This document shows, one piece after another, positions 50,920 through 60,588 of a stretch of DNA of 64,000 nt. A model generated the notes under the pieces. The model made no database searches. It was not told where the DNA came from and saw only the letters and a program-made list of their open reading frames with translations. This stretch comes from Streptomyces longhuiensis. Its GTDB lineage: Bacteria; Actinomycetota; Actinomycetes; Streptomycetales; Streptomycetaceae. A program made the translations under genes and the position numbers. Each line of letters starts with the position of its first letter. The stretch's first letter is position 1. The stretch spans positions 5,286,001 through 5,350,000 of the forward strand of contig NZ_CP085173.1 of NCBI RefSeq assembly GCF_020616555.1. Reading direction: 5' to 3'.

Positions 50920-50939
50920 CACCGGCCCACAGGCCGGTG
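50920..50939 (+). terminator. hairpin between bldG and the anti-sigma gene
   Basis: A perfect 8-bp stem (CACCGGCC, loop CACA) right after the bldG stop with no U tract. It would let some transcripts stop and others read through, in line with the mono- and bicistronic bldG transcripts reported in S. coelicolor. Confidence 0.6.
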
Positions 50940-51011
50940 GCTGAGCGGAAGTGGGGGCCGGGCCGATGGCCCGGTCCCTTCCGAGCACGCCCGTACATCC
51001 GAGGGGGATGC

Positions 51012-51449
51012 ATGGCCACCGTCGAACTCCGATTCAGCGCGCAGCCCGAGCACGTCAGAACCGCCCGCCTGGTGGCGGCCGCGGTGGCGCGCAGGGCCGG
51101 AGTGGACGAGGCCGTGCTCGACGAGGTCAGGCTCGCTGTCGGCGAGGCCTGCAGCCGTGCGGTCGGCCTTCACCGGAGTAGCGGTATCGCTGCACCCGTT
51201 CGGGTACTTCTCACCGAAGAGGAGAAGCAGTTCTCCATCGAGGTCGGGGACGAGGCTCCGCGGAGTGTTCCCGGCGATCAGTCGTCCGACGCGCCCGGCG
51301 GGTCGGACGATCTGGACGCGGAGGGTGAGGACGACATGGGCCTCGCCGTCATCAGTGGCCTCGTCGACGACGTGGAGGTCACCACGGACGAGTCCGGTGG
51401 ACTCATTCGGATGACTTGGCCGACCACGCCGGCGACTCTTCCGTCCTGA
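51012..51449 (+). CDS. anti-sigma factor kinase-like protein partner of BldG
   Basis: A 145-residue protein, MATVELRFSAQPEHVRTARL onward, with a GHKL/HATPase (SpoIIAB-like) fold: the LDEVRLAVGEACSRAV block is the N-box, and DDMGLAVISGLVDDVEV the G1 region. An acidic insertion (SSDAPGGSDDLDAEGEDD) breaks the ATP lid. In S. coelicolor the gene after bldG encodes an anti-sigma factor of this kind (ApgA, SCO3548) that binds BldG. ATG 51012 fits the family. Confidence 0.9.
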   Translation: MATVELRFSAQPEHVRTARLVAAAVARRAGVDEAVLDEVRLAVGEACSRAVGLHRSSGIAAPVRVLLTEEEKQFSIEVGDEAPRSVPGDQSSDAPGGSDDLDAEGEDDMGLAVISGLVDDVEVTTDESGGLIRMTWPTTPATLPS

Positions 51450-51780
51450 CGCGGTCCCCCCGGCGTCCACGCAACGCCCTCTGATCCGCCCGCCCGTGGC
51501 TCAGCCCGGCGGTGCCCCCATGTGATCGTTTCTGACTCAAGGCCCTGCAGTCACCACGGTGAGCAGGGCCCTTTTGCGTTTCCTAGATCGTCGATCATAA
51601 TTGGATCAAGCCTCAATGCTTTCAGGGCATTACTGCTTCTTGTGCGCCCATCGTGTTGGACGATCTTTTGCCGGGTAGTAACGGATGGCAAATTCCGTTT
51701 CTCGCGCACTGTTTTGATCAGGCGCCGCTCCCTACAATCCGTCCACATCTTGAGCTCAGCCCAAGCGTCAAGGAGGACGA
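51450..51780. promoter_or_regulatory. intergenic region upstream of hppA
   Basis: After the terminator at 51541-51575 the sequence to 51770 is much lower in GC (TCGTCGATCATAATTGGATC, TTTTGATCAGG), unlike its surroundings. It carries the hppA promoter. The low GC and lack of a gene suggest a regulated leader, but no riboswitch fold is clear. Confidence 0.5.
51541..51575 (+). terminator. terminator of the bldG-apgA unit
   Basis: GGCCCTGC (51541-51548) pairs with GCAGGGCC (51563-51570), with an inner TCACC/GGTGA stem, followed by CTTTT. Confidence 0.8.
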
Positions 51781-54186
51781 ATGGCGGGGCTTTCTACCCC
51801 TCAAGCGTTTGACCACCCCTCAACCTTCGCGGCCGCGGTCCTGACCGACGACAACCGGCTCATCGTCATGGTGATCGGGATCGTCGCGCTCGCCGCCCTT
51901 GTGGTGGCCGCAGTGCTCGTACGCCAGGTACTGGCGGCAGGCGAGGGCACCGACAGCATGAAGAAGATCGCGGCAGCGGTCCAGGAAGGCGCGAATGCCT
52001 ATCTCGGGCGGCAGCTACGCACCCTCGCGGTATTCGCCGTCGTGGTGTTCTTCCTGCTCATGCTGCTGCCCGCGGACGATTGGAATCAGCGAGCCGGGCG
52101 TTCGATCTTCTTCCTGATCGGCGCGGTGTTCTCGGCCACCACCGGATACATCGGAATGTGGCTCGCGGTGCGCAGCAATGTGCGCGTCGCCGCCGCGGCC
52201 AGGGAAGCCACCCCGGCGGAAGGAGAGCCGGAAAAGGATCTCACCGCGGTCTCGCACAAGGCCATGAAGATCGCTTTTCGCACGGGTGGCGTAGTCGGCA
52301 TGTTCACGGTGGGGCTGGGTCTGCTCGGCGCCTCCTGTGTCGTGCTGGTCTACGCGGCCGACGCGCCCAAGGTCCTCGAAGGATTTGGCCTCGGCGCGGC
52401 GCTCATCGCGATGTTCATGCGTGTCGGAGGCGGCATCTTCACCAAGGCCGCCGACGTCGGCGCCGACCTGGTCGGCAAGGTCGAAAAGGGCATCCCGGAG
52501 GATGATCCGCGTAATGCCGCGACCATCGCCGACAACGTGGGCGACAACGTCGGCGACTGTGCCGGTATGGCCGCCGACCTCTTCGAGTCGTACGCCGTCA
52601 CGCTGGTCGCCGCGCTGATCCTCGGCAAGGCGGCCTTCGGCGACTCCGGGCTCGCCTTCCCGCTGATCGTTCCCGCGATCGGCGTAGTGACGGCGATGAT
52701 CGGAATCTTCGCCGTGGCGCCACGCCGGACCGACCGCAGCGGGATGAGCGCGATCAACCGCGGGTTCTTCATCTCCGCGGTCATCTCGCTCGCCCTCGTG
52801 GCGGCAGCGGTCTACACGTATCTGCCGGCGACGTATGCCGAGCTCAACGGCATCACCGACGCGGCGATCAAGGTGAAGGACGGCGATCCGCGGATCCTGG
52901 CCCTCGTCGCCGTGGCCATCGGTATCGTGCTCGCCGCGCTGATCCAGCAGCTCACGGGCTACTTCACCGAGACCAGCAGGCGCCCGGTCCGCGACATCGG
53001 CAAGTCGTCGCTCACCGGACCCGCCACCGTGGTGCTCGCCGGAATCTCCGTCGGCCTCGAATCGGCCGTCTACACCGGCCTGTTGATCGGTCTCGGCGTG
53101 TACGGGGCGTTCCTGCTCGGCGGCACGTCGATCATGCTGGCGCTGTTCGCGGTCGCCCTCGCGGGCACGGGTCTGCTCACCACCGTCGGCGTCATCGTCG
53201 CCATGGACACCTTCGGACCCGTCTCCGACAACGCGCAGGGCATCGCCGAGATGTCCGGCGACGTGACGGGCTCGGGCGCGCAGGTCCTCACCGACCTGGA
53301 CGCCGTGGGCAACACGACCAAGGCCATCACCAAGGGAATCGCCATCGCCACGGCCGTACTCGCGGCCTCGGCGCTCTTCGGGTCCTACCGTGACGCGATC
53401 GTCTCCGCCGCCAAGGACGTCGGCGAGAAGGTCGGCGACGGCGGCCCGATGAACCTCGTGATGGACATCTCGCAGCCCAACAACCTGGTGGGCCTGATCG
53501 CCGGCGCCGCGGTCGTCTTCCTCTTCTCCGGACTCGCGATCAACGCGGTGTCGCGGTCCGCGGGTGCCGTGGTCTACGAGGTGCGGCGGCAGTTCCGCGA
53601 ACACCCCGGGATCATGGACTACACGGAGAAGCCGGAGTACGGGCGCGTCGTCGACATCTGCACGAAGGACGCGTTGCGGGAGTTGGCCACGCCGGGTCTG
53701 CTCGCCGTTCTCGCCCCCATCGCGATCGGTTTCACGCTCGGCGTCGGTGCCCTCGGTTCGTTCCTCGCCGGCGCGATCGGCACCGGAACGCTGATGGCGG
53801 TCTTCCTCGCCAACTCCGGTGGTGCGTGGGACAACGCGAAGAAACTCGTCGAGGACGGGCACCACGGCGGCAAGGGCAGCGAGGCCCACGCCGCGACCGT
53901 CATCGGTGACACGGTCGGCGACCCGTTCAAGGACACGGCCGGTCCCGCGATCAACCCGCTGTTGAAGGTGATGAACCTGGTGGCGCTCCTCATCGCGCCC
54001 GCGGTCGTCAAGTTCAGCTACGGGGCGGACGCGAGCCTGGGCGTACGGATCGTCGTCGCCGTGCTGTCGATCGGCGTGATCGTCGGTTCCGTCTACGTCT
54101 CCAAGCGGCGCGGCATCACGGTCGGCGACGACGACAACTCCGACCACGTATCGAAGCAGCAGGTGGATCCGGCGGTGGTTTCCTGA
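51781..54186 (+). CDS. hppA: membrane proton-pumping pyrophosphatase, K+-independent type
   Basis: An 801-residue integral membrane protein with about 16 helices that couples hydrolysis of pyrophosphate to proton export. Substrate-site motifs are ADVGADLVGKVE (DVGADLVGK) and NVGDNVGDCAGMAADLFES. The stretch AVGNTTKAITKG has Lys where K+-dependent enzymes have Ala, marking the K+-independent H+ class. Start ATG 51781 follows AAGGAGGA. Confidence 0.95.
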   Translation: MAGLSTPQAFDHPSTFAAAVLTDDNRLIVMVIGIVALAALVVAAVLVRQVLAAGEGTDSMKKIAAAVQEGANAYLGRQLRTLAVFAVVVFFLLMLLPADDWNQRAGRSIFFLIGAVFSATTGYIGMWLAVRSNVRVAAAAREATPAEGEPEKDLTAVSHKAMKIAFRTGGVVGMFTVGLGLLGASCVVLVYAADAPKVLEGFGLGAALIAMFMRVGGGIFTKAADVGADLVGKVEKGIPEDDPRNAATIADNVGDNVGDCAGMAADLFESYAVTLVAALILGKAAFGDSGLAFPLIVPAIGVVTAMIGIFAVAPRRTDRSGMSAINRGFFISAVISLALVAAAVYTYLPATYAELNGITDAAIKVKDGDPRILALVAVAIGIVLAALIQQLTGYFTETSRRPVRDIGKSSLTGPATVVLAGISVGLESAVYTGLLIGLGVYGAFLLGGTSIMLALFAVALAGTGLLTTVGVIVAMDTFGPVSDNAQGIAEMSGDVTGSGAQVLTDLDAVGNTTKAITKGIAIATAVLAASALFGSYRDAIVSAAKDVGEKVGDGGPMNLVMDISQPNNLVGLIAGAAVVFLFSGLAINAVSRSAGAVVYEVRRQFREHPGIMDYTEKPEYGRVVDICTKDALRELATPGLLAVLAPIAIGFTLGVGALGSFLAGAIGTGTLMAVFLANSGGAWDNAKKLVEDGHHGGKGSEAHAATVIGDTVGDPFKDTAGPAINPLLKVMNLVALLIAPAVVKFSYGADASLGVRIVVAVLSIGVIVGSVYVSKRRGITVGDDDNSDHVSKQQVDPAVVS

Positions 54187-54224
54187 CCCCGGGTTACACC
54201 TGGTCAGGTACGGCCGCGAGCTCA

Positions 54225-54270
54225 ACGGGCGGGCGGGCAGCGCGTATTGACGCGCTGCCCGCCCGCCCGT
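54225..54270 (+). terminator. terminator of hppA
   Basis: A perfect 21-bp stem (ACGGGCGGGCGGGCAGCGCGT with an ATTG loop) lies 39 bases past the hppA stop. It is one of the longest in the window. Confidence 0.9.
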
Positions 54271-54422
54271 GTCAGGTGACGGTTCTTCAGTGAGGCTTAT
54301 CTCTCTTGGTGCAAATGGCTACAAAAACCCGATAAAGAACTCATAGCGGACGTTCAGCAAGCGATTGTCGCCCACTTGGCGTGTATGTTCCGGGGCCGAG
54401 AGCCATGGAAGGGACCAATCCG

Positions 54423-54995
54423 GTGAACAAGAAGCTTGCAGCCGCACTGTCCGGCGGTGCGGTACTGGTGCTTGCGCTGTCGGGATGCAGCAGCGACGAC
54501 GGCAACGAGAAGCTGGACTCCTGGGCCAAGACGGTCTGTGACTCGGTCCAGCCGCAGGCCAAGAAGATCGAGGACGCCAACGCCGCGATCCAGAAGGAGA
54601 CCTCGGACAACAGCAAGCCCGCGGACGTCCAGAGCACCGACTCGCAGGCCTTCCAGGACATGTCCGACGCCTACAAGGCGATCGGTGCCGCCGTGGACAA
54701 GGCGGGGGCCCCGCCGGTCGACGGCGGCGAGAAGAAGCAGAAGGACGCGGTCAAGGAGCTCAACACGATCTCGGCCTCGTACGCGGACCTGAAGAAGCAG
54801 GTCGACAAGCTCGACACGAAGGACCAGGCGAAGTTCGCCGACGGCCTCAAGGGCATCGCGGGCGAGCTCGACAAGCTGAGCCAGAGCGGGAGCGACGCGC
54901 TCAAGAAGCTGGAGGAGGGCGACGTCGGCAAGGCGATGGCGAAGCAGGACAGCTGCAAGAGCGCGTCCGCTTCCCCGGCTCCCTCCAAGAGCTGA
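54423..54995 (+). CDS. small putative lipoprotein
   Basis: A 190-residue lipoprotein with lipobox ALSGC near residue 20 (MNKKLAAALSGGAVLVLALS). The mature part is helical, Lys/Asp/Ala-rich with two further cysteines (TVCDSVQP and DSCKSAS) that may bond, and a small Ser/Pro tail. Function unknown. GTG 54423 has GAAGGGA eight bases upstream; ATG 54405 is in frame but has less support. Confidence 0.8.
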   Translation: MNKKLAAALSGGAVLVLALSGCSSDDGNEKLDSWAKTVCDSVQPQAKKIEDANAAIQKETSDNSKPADVQSTDSQAFQDMSDAYKAIGAAVDKAGAPPVDGGEKKQKDAVKELNTISASYADLKKQVDKLDTKDQAKFADGLKGIAGELDKLSQSGSDALKKLEEGDVGKAMAKQDSCKSASASPAPSKS

Positions 54996-55387
54996 CGCGG
55001 GTGAGCCGATCCTGGGAGCTGGCTCAGGTGAGCTGACTCCCGGGCCGGCTCCGGGGGCGGGCTCAGGTGAGCCGACCCCCGAGGGCCCGCTCCGGGTGCC
55101 GGCTCAGGCGAGCTGGCTTCGGGGGCCGGCTCCAGGTGCCGGCTTCGGGTGAGCCGGCTCCGGTAGTCACGGCTTCTACGGTGGGCGGCTCCAGGGTGGG
55201 TCGGCTCAACGGTGGGCCGGCGCCGGGGCGAGTCGGCTCAACGGTGGGCTGACTCCGGGGGCTGACTCTGTTGGGCTAGCCGGCTCAGAGCGCTGACATT
55301 TCCTCGTGTCCCCGGGCCGTCTTCACTCGGTGCCGGGGACACGTCGTATGTGGGTGGCCATCGGGGGTCCGGGGTGACAATGGGGGC
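54996..55387. repeat. degenerate GGCTC/GAGCCG repeat region
   Basis: No gene is supported in this 390-base gap. From 54998 to about 55285 the sequence is a run of imperfect units built on GGCTCxGGTGAGCCG (for example GGCTCAGGTGAGC three times and CGGCTCAACGGTGGGC twice). It can fold in many ways. Confidence 0.65.
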
Positions 55388-56911
55388 GTGAGTAGCTCCA
55401 GTCTGTCCAAGTTGCCGTCCATTGACCGTGACGATGTCGCCGCCCGGCTGCGTGAGTCCCTGTTGGGGGCCGAGTTCACCGCCGACGGCCTGCTCGAGCT
55501 GCTCGGGGCGCCTGCCTACGCGGCGCTCGCGCGGAGCGAGACCGTCCCCGCCCTGCGGGCGACCCGCGGGGACAGCCCGCTGGAGACGCTCGTACGGCTC
55601 TTCCTGCTGCAGCAGCCCGCGGAGTACGCGCGCGTGGCGGCCGTTCTGCCGGTCGACGAGTGCCTGGAGAGCGGATGGCTGACGCGCGCCGGTGACGACG
55701 AGGTCGCCGCGTCCGTCGACGTACGGCCGTACGGCGGGCCCGACGGCGAGGACTGGTTCATCGTGTCCGACCTCGGGTGCGCCGTCGGCGGCGCCGGAGG
55801 TATCGGCAGCCGCGCCGAGGGCGTCGTCCTGGGCGTCGGCGGTGCGTCCACCACGCTGTCCGGGATCACCGTGCGGACGCCCGTGGAGAGCGCGCTCGAC
55901 CTCGGTACGGGTTCCGGGATCCAGGCCCTGCACGCCACCCGGCACGCCACGCGTGTCGTCGCCACCGACCTCAACCCGCGCGCCCTCCACATGACGGCGC
56001 TGACCCTCGCCCTCTCCGGCACCGGCCCCGCCGACCTGCAAGAGGGCTCACTGTTCGACCCCGTGAGCGACGAGACGTACGACCTGATCGTGTCGAATCC
56101 GCCCTTCGTCATCTCGCCGGGTGCGCGGCTGACGTACCGCGACGGCGGGATGGCCGGGGACGATCTGTGCCGCACGCTCGTTCAGGAGGCGGGGGCACGA
56201 CTGAACGAGGGCGGGTACGCGCAGTTTCTCGCCAACTGGCAGCACGTCGACGGGGAGGAGTGGACCGACCGGCTCCGTTCTTGGGTGCCGCGGGGGTGCG
56301 ACGCGTGGGTCGTGCAGCGTGAGGTGCAGGACATCACGCAGTACGCCGAGTTGTGGCTGCGGGACGCCGGGGATCACCGCACGGACCCGGCGGAGTACGC
56401 GGCGCTTTACGACGCGTGGCTCGACGAGTTCGAGGCGCGCAAGGTGCGGGGCGTCGGGTTCGGCTGGATCACCCTGCGCAAGGCCCCGGAGGACGTCGAG
56501 CCGTCCGTCACGGTGGAGGAGTGGCCGCACTCCGTCGAACAACCCCTCGGGGACACGGTGCGGGCGCACTTCGAGCGCCTCGACTACCTGCGCACGCATG
56601 ACGACGCCGCCCTGCTCGGCGCCCACTTCAGGCTCGCGGGCGAGGTCGTGCAGGAACAGGTCGGCCTGCCGGGGGCCGAGGACCCGGAGCACGTGGTCCT
56701 GCGCCAGCACCGCGGGATGCGCCGGGCCACGAAGGTGGACACGGTCGGCGCCGGGTTCGCGGGCGTCTGTGACGGCACCCTCAGCGCCGGCCGGATCCTC
56801 GACGCCATCGCGCAACTCGTGGGAGAGGACCCGGTCTTGCTGAGGGACCGCACGCCCGCGCAGATCAGGATGCTCGTCGAGCAGGGGTTCCTGGAGCCCG
56901 CCCAGGTCTGA
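55388..56911 (+). CDS. large SAM-dependent methyltransferase (HemK/N6-N5 type)
   Basis: A 507-residue protein. The N-terminal 150 residues (DUF-type helical and beta part) are followed by a class I methyltransferase: SALDLGTGSGIQALH (SAM), VVATDLNPRALHM, and the IVSNPPFVISP motif (N/DPPY class) that methylates planar nitrogen in Asn/Gln or nucleobases. The C-terminal 200 residues form a further domain with ITLRKAPEDVEP. The family (long actinobacterial type) lies beside topA and its target is not known. GTG 55388 is the start. Confidence 0.85.
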   Translation: MSSSSLSKLPSIDRDDVAARLRESLLGAEFTADGLLELLGAPAYAALARSETVPALRATRGDSPLETLVRLFLLQQPAEYARVAAVLPVDECLESGWLTRAGDDEVAASVDVRPYGGPDGEDWFIVSDLGCAVGGAGGIGSRAEGVVLGVGGASTTLSGITVRTPVESALDLGTGSGIQALHATRHATRVVATDLNPRALHMTALTLALSGTGPADLQEGSLFDPVSDETYDLIVSNPPFVISPGARLTYRDGGMAGDDLCRTLVQEAGARLNEGGYAQFLANWQHVDGEEWTDRLRSWVPRGCDAWVVQREVQDITQYAELWLRDAGDHRTDPAEYAALYDAWLDEFEARKVRGVGFGWITLRKAPEDVEPSVTVEEWPHSVEQPLGDTVRAHFERLDYLRTHDDAALLGAHFRLAGEVVQEQVGLPGAEDPEHVVLRQHRGMRRATKVDTVGAGFAGVCDGTLSAGRILDAIAQLVGEDPVLLRDRTPAQIRMLVEQGFLEPAQV

Positions 56912-56939
56912 TTCGGGGGGCTGACGCGATTCCGCTTTT

Positions 56940-56971
56940 CTTTCGGAAGATCGCGGGAGATCTTCCGAAAG
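56940..56971 (+). terminator. terminator of the methyltransferase gene
   Basis: A perfect 13-bp stem (CTTTCGGAAGATC with a six-base loop) follows the stop by 28 bases. A second short stem, GGCGCC...GGCGCC, comes directly after. Confidence 0.75.
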
Positions 56972-57112
56972 GCGCCAAAAGATCTTCGGCGCCGCCCCGT
57001 GACATCGTTGCCGAAGGCCCACCATGGCGCTCGTTCACCCGGGGTTCGCCCTGTCGTCTCCCGCGCGTGTCAGCCTCACCGGCCTGGGACCCCAGCGCCG
57101 GGAGGAAGAGCC

Positions 57113-57310
57113 ATGGAGAGCGCACCAGCGATCTTCGCCGGGACCGTGTTCACGCTGTTCGGGGCGGGACTGCTGCTGTGGACCGGGGCGCGTGTCATGC
57201 ACCGCGCACCCGTCGCCGACGGTGTGAACCCTGTCGCATCGGCGACACTCGCCACGCTGGCCGCAGTGGCCTCCCTGGTACTCGGGGTGTGGTGCTTCGG
57301 CCGGTTCTGA
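57113..57310 (+). CDS. small two-helix membrane protein
   Basis: A 65-residue protein with helices at about residues 6-27 and 42-60 and a short loop (HRAPVADGVNP). ATG 57113 has GGAGGAAGAG directly upstream, a strong ribosome binding site. No family recognised; small conserved membrane proteins here are common beside topA in Streptomyces. Confidence 0.75.
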   Translation: MESAPAIFAGTVFTLFGAGLLLWTGARVMHRAPVADGVNPVASATLATLAAVASLVLGVWCFGRF

Positions 57311-57559
57311 GCGGCGGCCCGCAGGGGGCGTCCCGGGTGAGGGCCCGGTGGACGTCCCGGACACCCTGTGGGCACTCCGGGCGGCAGGATCGTCGGTAGT
57401 CGGGTTACCGTTCGAGTGGCCGTTGCGGGCTTTTCCCGTTTGACACGGGGGCGGGAGGTACCGTCACACTCCGCAGCGACACCGCACGTACCGCAGTGCC
57501 GACCCCCACGTCCTGAGGGCGCGGGGGATCCCCAGCGCCGACCGGAGAGAAGAGCGAAG

Positions 57560-60394
57560 TTGTCCCCGACCAGCGAGACCGCACACGGCGGCCGCCGACT
57601 CGTCATCGTCGAGTCGCCTGCCAAGGCGAAGACGATCAAGGGCTACCTCGGCCCTGGATACGTCGTCGAAGCGAGCGTCGGGCACATCCGCGACCTCCCG
57701 AGCGGCGCCGCCGAGGTGCCCGAGAAGTACACCGGCGAGGTGCGCAGGCTCGGTGTGGACGTCGAACACGACTTCCAGCCGATCTATGTGGTCAACGCGG
57801 ACAAGAAGGCCCAGGTCAAAAAGCTCAAGGACCTGCTGAAGGACTCCGACGAACTCTTCCTCGCCACCGATGAGGACCGCGAGGGCGAAGCCATCGCGTG
57901 GCACCTCCTCGAGGTCCTGAAGCCCAAGGTCCCCGTCCACCGGATGGTCTTCCACGAGATCACCAAGGACGCGATCCGCAGCGCCGTCGCCAACCCGCGT
58001 GAGCTCAACAAGCGCATGGTCGACGCCCAGGAGACCCGCCGCATCCTCGACCGTCTCTACGGCTACGAGGTCTCGCCGGTCCTGTGGAAGAAGGTCATGC
58101 CGCGCCTGTCGGCGGGCCGCGTCCAGTCCGTGGCCACCCGCCTCGTCGTCGAGCGGGAGCGCGAGCGCATCGCCTTCCGCTCCGCCGAGTACTGGGACCT
58201 GACGGGCACTTTCGCGACCGGCCGCTCCGGCGACGCCAGCGACCCGTCGAACCTCGTGGCCCGCCTGAGCGCGGTCGACGGCAAGCGCATCGCGCAGGGC
58301 CGCGACTTCGACTCGCTCGGCCAGCTGAAGTCCGCGAATGTGCTGGCTCTGGACGAGACGAACGCCCGCGCGCTCGCCGCCGCCCTGGAGAACACCAGCT
58401 TCGCCGTACGGTCCGTCGAGTCGAAGCCGTACCGCCGCTCGCCGTACGCCCCGTTCCGTACGACGACGATGCAGCAGGAGGCGAGCCGCAAGCTCGGCTT
58501 CGGCGCGAAGGCCACGATGCAGGTGGCCCAGAAGCTGTACGAGAACGGCTTCATCACCTATATGCGTACGGACTCCACGACCCTGTCCGACACGGCGGTC
58601 TCGGCCGCCCGTGCGCAGGTCACGCAGCTGTACGGGGCCGACTACCTGCCGGACAAGCCGCGCACGTACGCCGGGAAGGTCAAGAACGCGCAGGAGGCGC
58701 ACGAGGCGATCCGCCCTTCGGGTGATCGTTTCCGCACGCCCGCCGAGACCGGCCTGACCGGCGACCAGTTCCGGCTCTACGAGCTGATCTGGAAGCGGAC
58801 CGTCGCCTCCCAGATGAAGGACGCGGTCGGAAACTCCGTCACGGTCAAGATCGGCGGCACCTCCGCCGACGGCCGCAACGCCGAGTTCTCCGCCTCCGGC
58901 AAGACGATCACCTTCCACGGCTTCCTCAAGGCCTACGTCGAGGGCGCGGACGACCCGAACGCCGAGCTCGACGACCGTGAGCGCCGGCTGCCGCAGGTCT
59001 CCGAGGGCGACGCGCTGTCCGCCGAGGAGATGACGGTCGACGGGCACGCGACCAAGCCGCCGGCCCGCTACACCGAGGCCAGCCTGGTCAAGGAGCTGGA
59101 AGAGCGCGAGATCGGCCGCCCGTCGACGTACGCGTCGATCATCGGGACCATCCTCGACCGCGGCTATGTGTTCAAGAAGGGGACGGCCCTCGTGCCGTCC
59201 TTCCTGTCCTTCGCCGTGGTCAACCTCCTGGAGAAGCACTTCGGCCGGCTCGTCGACTACGACTTCACCGCCAGGATGGAGGACGACCTCGACCGCATCG
59301 CCCGAGGTGAGGCGCAGGCCGTGCCGTGGCTGCGGCGCTTCTACTTCGGCGAGGGCGAGGGCTCCGGAGGAGCCGCCGACGCGGGCAACGGCGACGGCGA
59401 CCACCTCGGCGGCCTCAAGGAGCTCGTCACCGACCTGGGCGCGATCGACGCCCGCGAGGTGTCGTCCTTCCCCGTCGGCGAAGGCATCGTCCTGCGGGTC
59501 GGCCGCTACGGCCCCTACGTCGAGCGTGGCGAGCGCGACGCTGAGAACCACCAGCGCGCGGACGTGCCGGAGGATCTCGCTCCGGACGAGCTCACCGTCG
59601 AGTACGCGGAGGAGCTCCTCGCCAAGCCGAGCGGCGACTTCGAGCTGGGCGCCGACCCCGTCTCCGGGAACCAGATCATCGCGAAGGACGGCCGCTACGG
59701 GCCGTACGTCACCGAGGTGCTCCCCGAGGGCACCCCGAAGACCGGCAAGAACGCGGTCAAGCCGCGTACGGCGTCGCTCTTCAAGTCGATGTCCATCGAC
59801 ACGGTCACCCTGGACGACGCCCTCAAGCTGATGTCCCTCCCGCGCGTGGTCGGCGCCGACGCCGAGGGCGTCGAGATCACCGCGCAGAACGGGCGGTACG
59901 GGCCGTACCTGAAGAAGGGCACCGACTCGCGCTCCCTGGAGACCGAGGAGCAGCTCTTCGCCATCACGCTGGAGGAGGCTCTCGCGATCTACGCGCAGCC
60001 CAAGCAGCGCGGGCGCGCGGCCGCCAAGCCGCCGCTGAAGGAGCTCGGCGAGGACCCGGTCAGCGGGAAGCCCGTCGTCGTCAAGGACGGCCGCTTCGGC
60101 GCGTACGTCACGGACGGCGAGACGAACGCGACGCTCAGGTCGTCCGACTCCGTCGAGGAGATCACGCCCGAGCGCGGTTACGAACTGCTCGCCGAGAAGC
60201 GGGCGAAGGGCCCCGCCAAGAAGACGGCCAAGAAGGCCGCGAAGAAGGCTCCGGCGAAGAAGGCGCCCGCCAAGAAGACGGCGGCCAAGAAGACCGCCGC
60301 TTCGAAGACGACGGCTGCGAAGAAGACGACCGCCGCGAAGAAGACGACGGCCAAGAAGGCGACGGCTTCGAAGTCGACCTCTACGGAGGAGTAG
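57560..60394 (+). CDS. topA: DNA topoisomerase I with a Lys/Ala-rich C-terminal tail
   Basis: A 944-residue type IA topoisomerase. TOPRIM motifs are VIVESPAKAKTIKG and LATDEDREGEAIAWH; the active tyrosine is in GFITYMRTDSTTLS. Three or four topoisomerase C-terminal repeats follow (GRYGPYV units). Instead of zinc fingers the end is a basic tail (KKTAKKAAKKAPAKKAP...), known in actinobacterial TopA to give high processivity. It relaxes negative supercoils. The start is TTG 57560 (S. coelicolor TopA also begins at TTG as I recall). A hairpin follows. Confidence 0.95.
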   Translation: MSPTSETAHGGRRLVIVESPAKAKTIKGYLGPGYVVEASVGHIRDLPSGAAEVPEKYTGEVRRLGVDVEHDFQPIYVVNADKKAQVKKLKDLLKDSDELFLATDEDREGEAIAWHLLEVLKPKVPVHRMVFHEITKDAIRSAVANPRELNKRMVDAQETRRILDRLYGYEVSPVLWKKVMPRLSAGRVQSVATRLVVERERERIAFRSAEYWDLTGTFATGRSGDASDPSNLVARLSAVDGKRIAQGRDFDSLGQLKSANVLALDETNARALAAALENTSFAVRSVESKPYRRSPYAPFRTTTMQQEASRKLGFGAKATMQVAQKLYENGFITYMRTDSTTLSDTAVSAARAQVTQLYGADYLPDKPRTYAGKVKNAQEAHEAIRPSGDRFRTPAETGLTGDQFRLYELIWKRTVASQMKDAVGNSVTVKIGGTSADGRNAEFSASGKTITFHGFLKAYVEGADDPNAELDDRERRLPQVSEGDALSAEEMTVDGHATKPPARYTEASLVKELEEREIGRPSTYASIIGTILDRGYVFKKGTALVPSFLSFAVVNLLEKHFGRLVDYDFTARMEDDLDRIARGEAQAVPWLRRFYFGEGEGSGGAADAGNGDGDHLGGLKELVTDLGAIDAREVSSFPVGEGIVLRVGRYGPYVERGERDAENHQRADVPEDLAPDELTVEYAEELLAKPSGDFELGADPVSGNQIIAKDGRYGPYVTEVLPEGTPKTGKNAVKPRTASLFKSMSIDTVTLDDALKLMSLPRVVGADAEGVEITAQNGRYGPYLKKGTDSRSLETEEQLFAITLEEALAIYAQPKQRGRAAAKPPLKELGEDPVSGKPVVVKDGRFGAYVTDGETNATLRSSDSVEEITPERGYELLAEKRAKGPAKKTAKKAAKKAPAKKAPAKKTAAKKTAASKTTAAKKTTAAKKTTAKKATASKSTSTEE

Positions 60395-60503
60395 TCCTCG
60401 TGTAGTCGTCCTCCACCTGTAGTCGTCCTCTACAGAGGTTCTTCTACGGAGGTTCCTCTGCGGAGGAGCAGGCACACGGGAGTGCGCACGTGCGCGTGAA
60501 CGT

Positions 60504-60541
60504 CATACGGCCGCCGGGGCGAGTGCCCCGGCGGCCGTATG
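60504..60541 (+). terminator. terminator of topA
   Basis: A perfect 17-bp stem (CATACGGCCGCCGGGGC with loop GAGT) about 110 bases past the stop, ahead of tmk. Confidence 0.85.
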
Positions 60542-60588
60542 TTCGGGTGGACCTTCGGGGAGTCAGTGGGTCCGGATAGGCTGGACGA

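Noticed and set aside
51450..51780. A riboswitch in the low-GC leader of hppA
   Set aside because: No conserved fold could be identified beyond the upstream terminator.
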